From: Microthyrium microscopicum
Taxonomy: Eukaryota > Ascomycota > Dothideomycetes > Microthyriales > Microthyriaceae
Direction: 5' to 3'
Length of the DNA: 64,000 nt
NCBI GenBank assembly: GCA_010405405.1
Contig: MU004237.1
Span: forward strand, 352,014 to 416,013
Below are positions 45,245 to 56,756 of this stretch, piece after piece. A model generated the notes under the pieces. The model was not told where the DNA came from and ran no database searches. It was given only the letters and a program-made list of their open reading frames with translations. The position numbers were made by a program, and so were the translations under genes. Numbering within the stretch: the first letter of the stretch is position 1; each line of letters opens with the position of its first letter.

Positions 45245-46448
45245 TAAAAAGGATGATAACAATTGATCGTCATCTCAACGTTTCGCAAAAGCGCATCCCA
45301 GGGTCCAGCAATAAATTCTCCTAAACGCAATGATATGCGAGATCATCTTGACTTCATAGTTCATCTACCCATGTGAACAATATGCGGGGGATCAGCATGA
45401 TTCCTTCTACTTTTCGACCAAAAATCAATATACCCAGATTGATTTACAGAAGAATTTTCACTGAACCACCAGGGCACCCATCTGATCATAAATAGATAAG
45501 ATTTCTTCAAACCCAATTTGAGGCTCGCCTCTTTCAGGTATCCAGGTCTTGGGGTTCTCAGTCCTTGGCTCGGATCGCGTTGTTCTGCGCCGTCCAGTCA
45601 GGACAAAGGAACACACTGCCTCAACCTCGAAGTTTCTGCTCCATCCTTCGGGCTTCGGCGGCGAGGATTGCAAGTTGTCGTCACTGGCTGAAAACTTATA
45701 TCTATTTTTGTGCAGTGGGATGCACGCAGCACGACGCGCACCAACAGATTGATTGCGTCTGTTGGTTTTGCGAAAAGCGTGCGCGTTGTAGCGCAAAACT
45801 ATCTTCGGTGACATCATCCGTAGGTAACAGCGCGCAGCCCGAGTGTTCCACGCCGCGGGATCCGATAGAGTACGTTCGCGGAATCTGCTTGATTGTGGTC
45901 AAGATAGATTGCCGACATGTGCAAGACAGAAAATATTTTGCTCATGGTTGAAATATTCGGCAGTTGAATTAAGATTACGAGCTTGTGAGTTTCAACGGAA
46001 GGCACGATCGATCTTCTGGCAAGAGCCTGGCACGCCTGAGCAGGACAATTCTGGAGCGCATCTTCGATACATTTCGAATAAAGCGGGCTCAGCCAGAGTT
46101 GCTCTCTAAAGCTTTGCATAAACTATTGGATTTCACGAAAATGCAGTAGGCGAGCTGCACTGTTATGCGTAACTAGTCGGCTACGGAACCGCCCTTCTCT
46201 ACAGCACCTGGAATCCTCGTGTCAAATCCAGGAACCACTTGGAATTCCCTATCCACGGTCCTGGCTAGAAAACCACTCTGGAAGGGTCCCAGAATATTGG
46301 TAGCTTCTCACAAGCTCTTCGCTGTGCATTCTTACTCATCAAAGCTGTGCCCAGCTGTCTACGACACTGTTGCGGATAATCTTTCTCGGAGATCAGACAT
46401 ATCTTTCCCTGCTGACTTATGTTACAATAACATAATTGACAGTATCAG
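45245..46448. other. Intergenic, 1.2 kb
   Basis: No gene supported. Overlapping ORFs at 45.4-46.1 kb on both strands have no recognisable content. Confidence 0.35.
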
Positions 46449-46452
46449 CCGC

Positions 46453-47310
46453 TGAGAAGGGGCAACCAGTAGGGGCTGTTTCAGCCAAGATCAGGTGTTA
46501 TTTAGATCTCTGAAGGGGCTGAAATTCTAGTTCCCTTAGCATCTTTTAGCAAATACAATTATCATCAGATTCTCTATTGCCGTTCTACACTATATTAAAT
46601 TAGGGGCTAAACCGTGGACGGTAATAAGATCGTTTATTATCAAATTCCTATTAGAACGATTCGGCTGCGTTTGAACTAATGGACGCTGACGACGACTAGC
46701 CTTCTCGTTGCCTTTACTAGAATAGCTCATTATCGAATGACGACGTCCTTCATTAAGTACTTATTAAAAATTATTAGAACTAGCTACGTTTGAACTAACG
46801 GCAGTATCTTACTAAAGCAATTTTAGCCAAAAACGGCCCTTTTAGAACGAATAAGCATAAATTGAGCTAGAGCTAAATATATAGTGTTGAATGTATAGGA
46901 TTACCTAAGTTTGAGTCGCTATAGGCTGTTTTGACGACTAAATAGAACGGAATGGTTATAAGAATACCTTTAAACGAGGAAGAACGATTCTTACTAGTCT
47001 AGAAGCGATTCGGTAGTCTAAGGACCTTAAGAGGATTTAGTATTTATTATGAACGAGAAGGGATAAGAATGACTACGATTGAAGGGACGGATAACGATCC
47101 ATAAACGACTGTTTTTATGATCAAGATTAAGATTCTATCTTAACCTTCGTTATCTGTGGGATGGTTGAGAAGAGGCAACCAGTAGGGGCTGTTTCAGCCA
47201 AGATTAGGTGTTATTTAGATCTCTGAAGGGGCTGAGATTCTGGTTCCTTAAGCATCTTTTAGCAAATACAATTATCATCAGATCCTCTATTGCCGTTCTA
47301 CACTATATCA
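46453..47310. mobile_element. 858-bp miniature LTR retroelement (TRIM-like)
   Basis: Two 145-bp direct repeats, 46453-46597 and 47166-47310, begin TGAGAAGRGGCAACCAG and end TATATYA. They flank 568 bp with no coding capacity, and the 4-mer CCGC lies on both sides (46449-46452 and 47311-47314). The LTRs differ at about eight sites, nearly all transitions, so the copy is not young. The left LTR end is TA where the right is CA, a RIP-type change. A purine-rich GTGGGATGG before the right LTR could be the polypurine tract. Confidence 0.7.
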
Positions 47311-47314
47311 CCGC

Positions 47315-47698
47315 ACAGAGATCGAGATGAGCTGGACTGAACATTGTTCGTTCTGTAGCTTAGTACTTTGGATGTATGCGAGCTTATTTGGCATCATCAA
47401 GCCGTCTAGAATGCTACTTCATCGCTCATGTTTGGAGTCTGTTGCTTTAAATTATAGCGCAAAGCATCTCTACAAGCACGTAACTTGACCTGCTTTTTCA
47501 TCATCATTTGCACTGATATAAAGGCTGACTTTGCCTACAATAGTTAGTATTGGAAAGCTTTGCTGATAAATACACATATATAGCACATCATTCACGTGAT
47601 GACTGACGTGAGTTTCGTGATAGACAAAAGCAAAGACTTTTAATCCAAGTAGTATATGAAGAATTCAAGAGCTGCTCAATGTAGACTTTGTAGGCATT
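47315..47698. other. Promoter region of FAD monooxygenase
   Basis: Nothing recognised apart from flank; the transposable element ends about 390 bp upstream of the start codon. Confidence 0.4.
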
Positions 47699-48991
47699 AT
47701 GGCAATCGACATTGCACCTCCAAAACTCAAGGTCGCCGTCGTTGGAGGAGGACCTGGTGGACTCGCAACTGTCATAGCACTGTCTAAAGTACCAAATATC
47801 GAAGTAGTGCTTTACGAAAAAGATAAAATACTGCGCGAAGTTGGCGCAGGAATCAACATAGACCAGAATACTTGGAATGTGCTCGAACTTCTCGGCGTCG
47901 CGCAGAGTCTGACAACTGGGCATCCAACTACGACAGTCTTAAACTTCGACGGACGAAACGGGGAAGAATTAAGCAGGCGGGAGTTGAACGAAACTGGAAA
48001 ACGCACTAGAATCAGAACGCAGAGAACAGAACTCCAATCTGCACTGTTACAGCACGTCAAACCAAACTTCATCCACTACGGCAAAAAACTATCTGCTCTC
48101 CATGATCTAGGTTCATCAGGCATCAGGCTAGATTTCACCGATGGCTCCAGTAGTACCGCAGACCTGGTAGTCGGAGCAGATGGAATCCGATCTGTCGTTA
48201 GAGATGCCCCATGGCCAACATACCCTCTCAAATACACCGGCACGACGATCTGGCGGGCTCTCTTGTCCAGAGATGAACTCAGATCACTGGACCCACGCTT
48301 CGACATCACTGGCTGGTGGCATCTACCGACCTCTCACGTGTACTTCTCACCAGTCAGCGAAGGGCTCAGTGAGATCGCGGCGCGCGAACATCAGGATCCG
48401 GAAATTCATGCTGCCAGCAAGTCAATCTGGGGTGTTCCGGTGACGAATGAGTCTGTCGAGAGCCATTTTTCGGGTTATCTACCCCAGGTTCAAGAGGCAC
48501 TGCGTAGAATTCCAGATGGCGCATGGCGAGAGTTTGCTGCCTTTGCTGGACCGGAGCTGAGCTCGTTGACTGCCTGGGATGATAAGATTGCGTTGGTGGG
48601 CGATGCGAGCCATGCATTATCGGGGGCTTTTGGGTCGGGAGCGGGCTTTGCGATGGAGGATGGATGGGTGCTTGCTCAGAGTCTGGCTTATTTTGGCAAT
48701 GATCTAGGGAAGGCTTTACCGCTATTCAACAAGATCAGATTGCCGTATTATGCTCGGATGTATGCTCATCTGGCTGAGATGAGCTTCAAACGAGCTGAGA
48801 AGCTGCGAGATCTCGGAACACCGAGTGATGGAGATAAGATCAAGGCTAAGGTCATTGGCGATGGAGGCAAGGATATGAAATGGATGTATGAGAACAACAT
48901 CGGAAAGGTCTGGGAGGAGACTATCCGAACGTTGGCTTGCGAGCCGATTGATAGTGGAGTAGGAAGTCCTGTAGAGTCTCTGCCCACATGA
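47699..48991 (+). CDS. FAD-dependent monooxygenase, salicylate-hydroxylase-like, 430 aa
   Basis: Group A flavoprotein hydroxylase using NAD(P)H and oxygen on an aromatic or similar substrate, probably cytosolic. Single exon. The dinucleotide-binding fold is at the N-terminus (VAVVGGGPGGLATVIALS, residues about 12-29) with the acidic end of strand 2 in VVLYEKDK. The middle motif DLVVGADGIRSVVR and the FAD-ribityl motif IALVGDASHALSGAFGSGAG are intact. The arginine after helix 1 of the second motif (RTELQSALL) is present. The length fits salicylate 1-monooxygenase-like fungal proteins. Salicylate as the real substrate is a guess from family only. No partner genes adjoin. Confidence 0.9.
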   Translation: MAIDIAPPKLKVAVVGGGPGGLATVIALSKVPNIEVVLYEKDKILREVGAGINIDQNTWNVLELLGVAQSLTTGHPTTTVLNFDGRNGEELSRRELNETGKRTRIRTQRTELQSALLQHVKPNFIHYGKKLSALHDLGSSGIRLDFTDGSSSTADLVVGADGIRSVVRDAPWPTYPLKYTGTTIWRALLSRDELRSLDPRFDITGWWHLPTSHVYFSPVSEGLSEIAAREHQDPEIHAASKSIWGVPVTNESVESHFSGYLPQVQEALRRIPDGAWREFAAFAGPELSSLTAWDDKIALVGDASHALSGAFGSGAGFAMEDGWVLAQSLAYFGNDLGKALPLFNKIRLPYYARMYAHLAEMSFKRAEKLRDLGTPSDGDKIKAKVIGDGGKDMKWMYENNIGKVWEETIRTLACEPIDSGVGSPVESLPT

Positions 48992-49221
48992 GTCCTGGCG
49001 TCCTTATATTTTACGTATAACCTGTCATTCTGAACATACATATTATCAAGTTAGGTAGGCGGACAAGCGGATCGAGACTTTGGAGATATCTACTAATATT
49101 AGTTGCAAATTATACCCACATGCCGTTCCCCAGCTACCATTAAGCGAAACGCTAGAGCACTCGCTGATCTCTTACATAATAAATCTACACTATAAACACA
49201 TCTTGGTACGCTAATCTCAAG

Positions 49222-50506
49222 TTACCGAATCCCTAACCCACCAGACGCATCTCTATCTACACTTCTCAATGTCTCTTCACCGCCATCAACCACCGCACCA
49301 GTCGAAGTTGCGCTCGTCCAGCTCTCGCGACCTGGGGATCTTGTAATACTCGCTTTAACGGGCGGTGTGAGTGTTTGTCCGAGCGCCGTAACGCTCTGTC
49401 GTTCTGCACCCACATTAGCCCAAGATGTAGCATGTTCTCGAGAAGGATCATGCCGTGAATGGCCTGGAGAGCCATTCGCATGATCGTTCTGAACAGCGGG
49501 TGATGCTGGAAGCTCAATGGGTCCGCGGTCTTCGGTTACTGGTAGTTCGTGGATGGGTTGACTGTCGAGTACTGGAGTGCCCTCTGAATAGAGAGGCGGT
49601 GGACTCTTGTAGCTCGGTGATGTCGGTTCTGGTGAACTTCCAGATTTCTTTGGGAGTAGGGGCGATGTTTGGGACATTTTTGAAAAGAAGTTGCCAAAAG
49701 CCGATCTGCGTTTCTCCTTGACCTCCATCTCTCGCTGGGTTTCATCCTCTTGTGCTTGGTTTTCTGAAGTGTCGCTCATATTGCTAACTTTTCTACTCCG
49801 TCGTCGACGTTGAATAAAGAGGAGCACGACGATGAGCAATGCGATTGGCACGATAGCAGCGATTAGCCCGGCAATCAAGCCCACGGGCGTGTGTGGGGGT
49901 GTTTGCGCAGAAGAAGCAGTTTCCGACGCTGATGCTGCTTCCAGGCTTTGCGATGATATACTACTATTCGACGCAGCAGACCTGGATTCTCTTATGGAGG
50001 TATTGCTGTTGGAAGTTGTAGTTGTGGCTGGAGTTCCTGATCACGTCAGTCATGGGTTATGGGAGGTTTTTAAGACAAACCTGGTATTGGTACACTTGTT
50101 GACTTCGCTGTGTTTGCTGTAGCTGCTGCAGATGTGGTAGTAGGTGGAATTGTCGTGGTCGGTGGCACTGGTGTCGTTTTCGCGGGTGTAGAGGTTGACG
50201 TCGTAGTTACTGCGATAAATCAGTTAGTGATATGCTTCTCTGATTTTATTTCCAAGCGGTTGATCAGGAAGAGACGCCGGATACCATGTTGGAACCGCTA
50301 CAGCCTCCAGTGTCTCCAAGACGATATAGGAATAACTTACTGCTATCGACGGCACCCGGGACTTTATTGGCCTCTGGGCAACCTGGATTTGGTCTACATG
50401 GATCGACAGAGCAGCAGCCACGAAATCCGTTATCACAATTATAAAAACTGAATGGCGCAGAACAATCTGTATCACCGCGTTCGAATATGAACCCGTATAA
50501 GTCCAT
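49222..50506 (-). CDS. Single-pass membrane protein with CCSVDPC ectodomain motif, 369 aa
   Basis: Minus-strand exons are 50506-50341, 50209-50081 and 50036-49222, with introns of 131 and 44 bp. The frame opens earlier, but 50506 is the first ATG. N-terminal residues include CDNGFRGCCSVDPCR and PGCPEA, a cysteine motif seen in many fungal single-pass proteins that lack a cleaved signal. A Thr/Ser/Pro-rich, probably O-glycosylated stalk follows (about residues 56-125). Then comes one membrane helix (LIAAIVPIALLIVVLLFI, about 150) with a RRRRSRK stop-transfer and a long Ser/Pro-rich cytoplasmic tail. The layout resembles a wall-sensor type protein; the function is unknown. Confidence 0.78.
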
Positions 50507-52155
50507 CCCACTTTCCAAAAGCTGCGAGCTGATATCAGGTCGTTGTGGATGTGCGTGTCGCCAAGCGGTTTTGCGGATGGCCAAAAAGGAAAAACGAAAG
50601 GAGAATGAGGGTCTGATCTGAAGAACTCTGAAGAGTTGAAGTTGCGAGACGTTCCAATTTCAATGTATGAGGCAAGAACGATGAAGTACGACTGCTAAAT
50701 CACAGAAGGAGCAACTGAAGTCATCACAACCAACTGAATATACAAGGCAGGTCTCTAACTTTAGAATCTGCAACTTGGGTTTCAATTCATGCGAATAATG
50801 GCATGGATATCAAAGCGTCCAAAATCCAACCCCATAATATTTGTTGCAACAGGATGTAAAAGTTGCCGAGCGAGCTACCAACAGCTGTTTGCATGCCACA
50901 AGAAGTTGGGTTGCTCAACTGGGGCGCAGTATGCAGTACAATTGTTACTTCCATTTCCCATTGGAACTCACGATTTGCGCTCATGCCTACCAACACTAAC
51001 CCCTGTCTTTTTGATTGGCGCGGCTAGTTTCCAGATATCATTGGTGTTGCACTTGAATATTCTCCCGCGCGCACTGTAATGCGGAAGGTTGGAAATTGAC
51101 ACATAACTATTGCCTCGTGGTTGCAAGTGTGGCGAAGAACGATCAGAACATTAAATGGTTGAAGCAGATTTCGTCACATGCGAATTTGACTATGAAATGT
51201 GCCTTACATATTTTCCTCACTAAGGAGTAAAAGTCATTGTGTATATATCTTTCAAATTGATTCGATCACAGTTAGTTGATTATCTCCCTGATCTACTGAG
51301 CCCACAAGGCATTTTCGCATGCTAAGGTGGAATATTAAAGGCTACAAAGGGTTTCTAGATCTTGAGTTCGCAATGGAGTGCATGTTACTGCTGTTGCCAT
51401 TGCTATTGCATTCTGATATGCCTGAGCTAGGAGACCGGTTTAAATGGTTTTCACACATAGGTTGTCTGTCATTTCTTACTCTGTTATCAAGGGACAAACA
51501 TGAGTTACTGCCTGTCCAAGCCATAACGTCTCGCCTCTCGAAGATATGAAGACTCACACTGGCGGTGCATTGCAAACAGAGAGCCATGCTACTCAGGCAA
51601 CCTTGAAAATCCCATACATACGTCCATAGCAAGTGTCGATTGCCGGTTGCCAAGAATGATATGCCACTTGAAAAGGCACGCAAGCTCACAAAGTTTCCTA
51701 GCGAAGCAGTGACGGTTGTGACAAAATCTATTGCTGAATCGGGCAATGACGAGGCAAGTCTCGCTGTTGTCTGACAATGACATTGCTAAAGTCCGCGTAA
51801 AGTCGCTTTCGATCCGCTCTCACTACTACCAGTCTAACACTTCAATACGTTTTTGGAAGACGCAGACTGCATCCCTCCAAGATTCATTGCCCATTGTACC
51901 AGGTGCGCGCATTGCAGTCTCTGACGCTACGGGAATAGCAATGCCGTCAGGTCGTGGCTTGGGGCGCATATCTGGAAGCTGTCCTGGAATACAGCAGAGC
52001 GCATGTCCTGCAGATAGTGTCTCACCAAGGCTTTGTTTTGGATTGTATTCTTTCACCTGTTCCACGGTTATGCTTGGGGTGCTGGTGCTTGCCGTATAAG
52101 CCGCCGATATATTGCTGACTCGCTCGCTGTTGTAAGTGTCGGACCGAATCTGGTG

Positions 52156-52188
<33 letters not shown>

Positions 52189-52218
52189 TGTTGCTGTTGT
52201 TGCTGTTGTTGCTGCTGC

Positions 52219-52280
<62 letters not shown>

Positions 52281-54564
52281 CTACTCCTGGTCAGTAATGG
52301 TGGTAATGTTGTTCGAAGAAGCGATGACAACCTACCGCTTGCGGACCCTATATCAGCTGACGGATCATCAGAACACCGCATGTTTCGTCTTGTCCAGATC
52401 TGGTAGATAACTCCATCACATGGCCAATTTCCTCGTCTTGTGGGTTCATCCTGAAGGCTTCGTGAGACTTCTCTGCTGCTCTCAGCTTCAGCGAATCTAC
52501 CTGGACACCGTCCGCCAGCGAACATCCAGGCGTGAAGGATAACTTCATTTGTCAGAAGCCCCAGCCCGGGGTAAGGCGAAGGGTGGCGACGTCGTCAAAG
52601 AACTTGACGGTCAGGCATAAGAACCAATTTCTGTGGAATGAGAGTGAACGAAAAGATGGAAAGATGACGAAAAGGGAATGAAGTGGAATTAGGAGGAGAG
52701 ACTGTGAAAGAAAAGCGATGAGGTATCAGCAGAGTCATCAAATTGACTTTCCAAACTCAGTAGGCTCAACCTTATGGACTGGGCAGGCACGAGCATCAAG
52801 TAAACACTGAACACTGCTTTGGAAAGCAAGAGCAGCTAGAGAACGCCAGTTGATTACCTCTCTGGGCAATCGGATTACTCGGTCTACAAGTAACTCTTGC
52901 CTTATCATGCCCATTATTTGCCTAATGAGGGAGCCTTCAACTACATCTTGGAAACCGGTATCACTAGTGCTTGTCCGACTCACAATCGTTGCCTGCCGGG
53001 ATACTATCGATGCCGCGACATTCTATGATGATCAGGTCTGATTCTGATACTGCGATTTGGTCACGTCGGCGTGCCTGCTTTGTCGTGATAGCATCGTGGC
53101 TGATGTTTCCTTTGGCATCAGCGACGAGCGGCCCAAGTTCTGAAGCACTAATAGCCACTGCATGTTGATGTGCGGACCGTATAACGACAGGCTTTCGCGA
53201 TGCCATATTCCGTCCAGTCAAAAGAAGACAGAGTAGATCGGGACATGGACAGGGAGGAAATATAGAGTATATCGAGCTGCTTGAGATAGTGATATGCTGG
53301 TTACGGCATGAAAGTATACCATACATACTACCGGCCAGAAGGGAAGAAACGACAGGCCTCTAGCAGCCTCCTGTTCGGGACCTCCACAGGCAGCTCCTCG
53401 TTCACAACTTGCGCCGCTTGCTGGCGGCCACCTCATGAGCTTCGGTCCTGCCGGTCCTGCAACGCGGGTTCCTATTCGGTCTCCATGCAGATCCAGCGCC
53501 TGATCCTGTCACTTCGTCTTCTGATGCTTTGCGACTTAGCAGCCGTATCGGGTAGCTAACCATCAAACTCGCCTTGCGTACTTGCCGTGTCAAATCAACA
53601 CATCCAACAGCGGCTAGCAATCCAGCCAAATCGCGCCATGTCCTCCTGGCGAACTCGAATGACCCGACACGGGAGATATCTGCTCTGGATATGACCCCTG
53701 AAAAGCATGGTGGTGTGTTGAGGACTGGTCCTCCCCAGTGCCTAAGTAGGTGGACGGACCTTCTTCGAGCTTCACGCCTTCGAGCAATGCATCCATATCC
53801 TTTCTAATGCCCCCAGGAGTGCCTACTCAAGGAAGAAGACGCAGTATACTTCTTCATCCTCATCCAAGAGTCCATCACGGTCATCGCATGCCGTACGATA
53901 TTGAAACAGGACAGGCATTTGAGAATACCATGGCGAGTGAGGAACCTGCAGGCTACTCATTGTGGCGATAAAGGCACAACGGTCACTTTCCTTGAGTAGC
54001 AGGACACATTGGAGCTCTCAGCCGAAAACCATCTCTGGAAGGAGCTCAGCAAACCAAGCACCATGTGTGTCCACTGAGTAGGGAAGGCCATACAGGGCGA
54101 TTTACAGACGTCATTTCCAAGTCGGACTGCTCCGTACCTTCCTAGAGCCTCTTTGGTCCATTTCAACAGGTTGGTAATGCATTCCAAGTGCATAGCAAGC
54201 GCCTGGCCGGTAGACCAATGATTGTCCCTGCTATTTATTTCAAATGTTGTGTTGTGATTGAGTGGTCCTCGAACTTGTGTAGCACAGGGCGCGCTGGGTC
54301 ACTTCCGTCGCTTCAATACTGAATCCGCATACACACTTTGTGAATTTACAAGCCTGGTTTGATGAAAGACTCTAGAGTGTTGTATTTTGATGTGAGAGAG
54401 ATGGAGAAGCCCATGAACGCGACTCGCGAGTCACGACAGAACCGGAGCTGCTGACAAATTTTGGCGGCCTTCTTTGCCTGAGGCACACATTCAGCCATCT
54501 CGATTTCCATGTTCGAAGGATCTTGATTCTTGACGGAGCAAAATGCCCATTTATCACGGGAATC
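50507..54564. other. 4-kb gene-poor region with a microsatellite
   Basis: No gene confidently called. Minus ORFs 52348-52548 and 52964-53326 read protein-like in part (for example MASRKPVVIRSAHQHAVAIS) but lack motifs and consistent splicing. A TGC/TGT microsatellite lies at 52156-52279. Confidence 0.35.
52156..52279 (+). repeat. TGC/TGT trinucleotide microsatellite, about 124 bp
   Basis: An almost uninterrupted TGY array with one TTT interruption near its left third. Read on the minus strand in one frame it gives Ser and Asn runs; other frames give poly-Leu or poly-Cys. No surrounding gene is secure, so it may be non-coding. Confidence 0.85.
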
Positions 54565-56538
54565 ATGATGGAAAAGTACAGAGCAGAGACTTCTTCGGTT
54601 CGAGAGGGGCGCAGAAAGTCGCTATTCATTGTCTTGTGGCGCCCAATCAGTGTCATCCTGATCGTATGCCTTCTAGGTTTGTATCATTCTCCACCCAGTA
54701 TCCTACTTAGTGCTGGACCATGCCGAAGAGCCAAGCAATTTAGATTTGGAACGTTTCCAAAGCCTGGTGATCCATTTAAATTCCTACCTTGTACCAATAC
54801 ATCAGTACCACCGGCGCTCAATGACACGAAGCCCGCAAAGACATGGGCGAAACTTTTCGATCCCGATCCGGAGCATTGGAGTTGGGGAAACAAGACTAAT
54901 TACAGCGATGGGCAAACCGTCAACGGGTATGAAAAGCGAGGGATATATCTATGTGGCTACCTCGATGTCCCCATGGACTACACCAACAAGTCAGACGCTC
55001 GAATCGTGCGTCTCGCAATCACCAAGTTCCAAGTTTCTGGACTAGCCCATGTAAAGAGCACCGAAAAGTCAGCAGGCAAGAAAAGCGAGCGAACTTTAAT
55101 CATCGAGCCTGGTGGTCCTGGTGGAAGTGGCACCTCATATGCGTGGCGTGCTGCCGAAGAGATGACTGAACGCGTCAGCGATGGCCAATATGATGTCCTT
55201 GGATGGGACCCTCGTGGAGTCAACATTTCGCTTCCTGCTGTATCGTGTTTTCCACATGATGCGGATCGGGATCGTTGGAGACTGCTTGCCGGCCAGTATC
55301 GTGAGGTCTCGGCTTCTCCACGGGCACAACTGGAGCTTGCGGATGCGATGAACGATGCCGTGATGCATGCGTGCCATGAGAGACACGGAGATTTTGGGAG
55401 ATTTGTTAGTACCACTTTTGTGGCGCGCGATATGGAAGAGATCCGAAAAGCACTGGACGAGGATGAACTCACTGGCTTTTTGGTAAGCTATGGCACAGGC
55501 ATTGGCCAGACGTATGCGAATATGTTTCCCGATAGTGTTGGTCGCATGGTACTTGATGGTACTGAATATGTAAGAGATCACCGCTTGTTAGGGGGCTTTG
55601 GCTGGACTGCTCTCGACAATGCTACAGACGCGTGGCATGATGGAGTTTTGGGCGAATGTCTCAAGGCTGGACCAGAGCACTGTGCACTAGCCAAGACGAA
55701 AGCAAAAGGAGAAAAGAGTATATCTCTCCACAGCCTGAAAGCACACGTAGAAACGTTGGTAGACTCACTGATCGCAAATCCCATCGTTGGATATACAGCA
55801 GAAACTGGTCCATCACTCATCTTATACTCGACCATGGTATCAGCCATATACTCAGCAATGTATAGCCCACCAAGCTGGACCGCTCTAGCACAGATGCTAT
55901 ACGAATTAGACAACGGCAACTCCACATTGGCCGCAGCCTTTCTCGAGCACCGATGGGAGTATGATCCAACACTCCCATCTGCTCCTACACGCAAGCCATC
56001 ATCTGACGAACTAGGATATCTAGTAATATGTTCCGACTCCTACGACGCACCAACACCACCCGGCGGACTCGACTGGTGGGAATCGCTCTGGAAAAACATG
56101 ACCGCGCAAAACTGGATCGCTGGCAACTCACGCTTCCACACCGTGCTTCCATGCCGCCACTTCAACAAGTACTGGGACGCGCCCGCAGAGGTATATCGGG
56201 GTGATCTAAACAACACACTGCGACATCCCATATTGCTTATTGCAGAGACGTATGATCCAGCGACACCGTTGCGCAATGGACGACGGCTGCTTGCGGAGAT
56301 GGGTAAGAATGCGCGGATGGTTGTGCATCATGGGTATGGTCATTCATCTGGTAGAGACAGATCGAACTGTACGGATGCCATTGCGAAGAATTATATTCTC
56401 CATGGTATACTGCCTGATGAGCAGGAGACTGCGTGTTTTGCGAATGAGAAGCCTTATCTGTATCAAGCTGATTCTATGCGCGTAGACAAGCAAGATCATA
56501 TCGCTATGTGGAGACAGTATGGAAAGAAACAATTTTAA
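54565..56538 (+). CDS. Membrane-anchored alpha/beta-hydrolase, TAP-like (tripeptidyl-aminopeptidase family), 657 aa
   Basis: Probable extracytoplasmic peptidase or hydrolase. Single exon. The frame opens at 54523, but the first ATG is 54565. Residues about 18-40 (LFIVLWRPISVILIVCLLGL) form a signal anchor. The fold marks are LIIEPGGPGGSG (oxyanion region), YDVLGWDPRGVN, the nucleophile elbow LVSYGTGIGQTYANMFP, the acid-loop AETYDPATPL, and the histidine in VVHHGYGHSSG near the C-terminus, where the TAP-like C-terminal domain sits. The usual GxSYG has Leu instead of the first Gly, but the Ser is kept. Several N-glycosylation sequons support a secreted face. The true substrate is unknown. Confidence 0.88.
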   Translation: MMEKYRAETSSVREGRRKSLFIVLWRPISVILIVCLLGLYHSPPSILLSAGPCRRAKQFRFGTFPKPGDPFKFLPCTNTSVPPALNDTKPAKTWAKLFDPDPEHWSWGNKTNYSDGQTVNGYEKRGIYLCGYLDVPMDYTNKSDARIVRLAITKFQVSGLAHVKSTEKSAGKKSERTLIIEPGGPGGSGTSYAWRAAEEMTERVSDGQYDVLGWDPRGVNISLPAVSCFPHDADRDRWRLLAGQYREVSASPRAQLELADAMNDAVMHACHERHGDFGRFVSTTFVARDMEEIRKALDEDELTGFLVSYGTGIGQTYANMFPDSVGRMVLDGTEYVRDHRLLGGFGWTALDNATDAWHDGVLGECLKAGPEHCALAKTKAKGEKSISLHSLKAHVETLVDSLIANPIVGYTAETGPSLILYSTMVSAIYSAMYSPPSWTALAQMLYELDNGNSTLAAAFLEHRWEYDPTLPSAPTRKPSSDELGYLVICSDSYDAPTPPGGLDWWESLWKNMTAQNWIAGNSRFHTVLPCRHFNKYWDAPAEVYRGDLNNTLRHPILLIAETYDPATPLRNGRRLLAEMGKNARMVVHHGYGHSSGRDRSNCTDAIAKNYILHGILPDEQETACFANEKPYLYQADSMRVDKQDHIAMWRQYGKKQF

Positions 56539-56756
56539 CATACTCTCGGACATATAGTCGTCAACAAGAATGCTAAGCGATTTTTGATATCATATATGTT
56601 ACACAATGCTGCAGATATATTCACAGATATAACATAACACTGGACATGGACGAAGAAAATTGAGTTATTATTTGGCATGATTGATTGATTGATTACAAAA
56701 TGGAAAGTCTAAACCATTATTTGGCATAAATTATGCTCCAGTACCTAGCTAAGCAT

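Noticed and set aside
40228-48991. Secondary-metabolite cluster around the P450, HET genes and FAD monooxygenase
   Set aside because: No synthase, transporter or pathway regulator nearby. The P450 is truncated, and about 6 kb with a transposon separate it from the monooxygenase.
52738-53326. Minus-strand ORFs that might be two exons of one gene
   Set aside because: Parts read like protein, but I could not find a donor and acceptor that join the frames, and no domain is visible.
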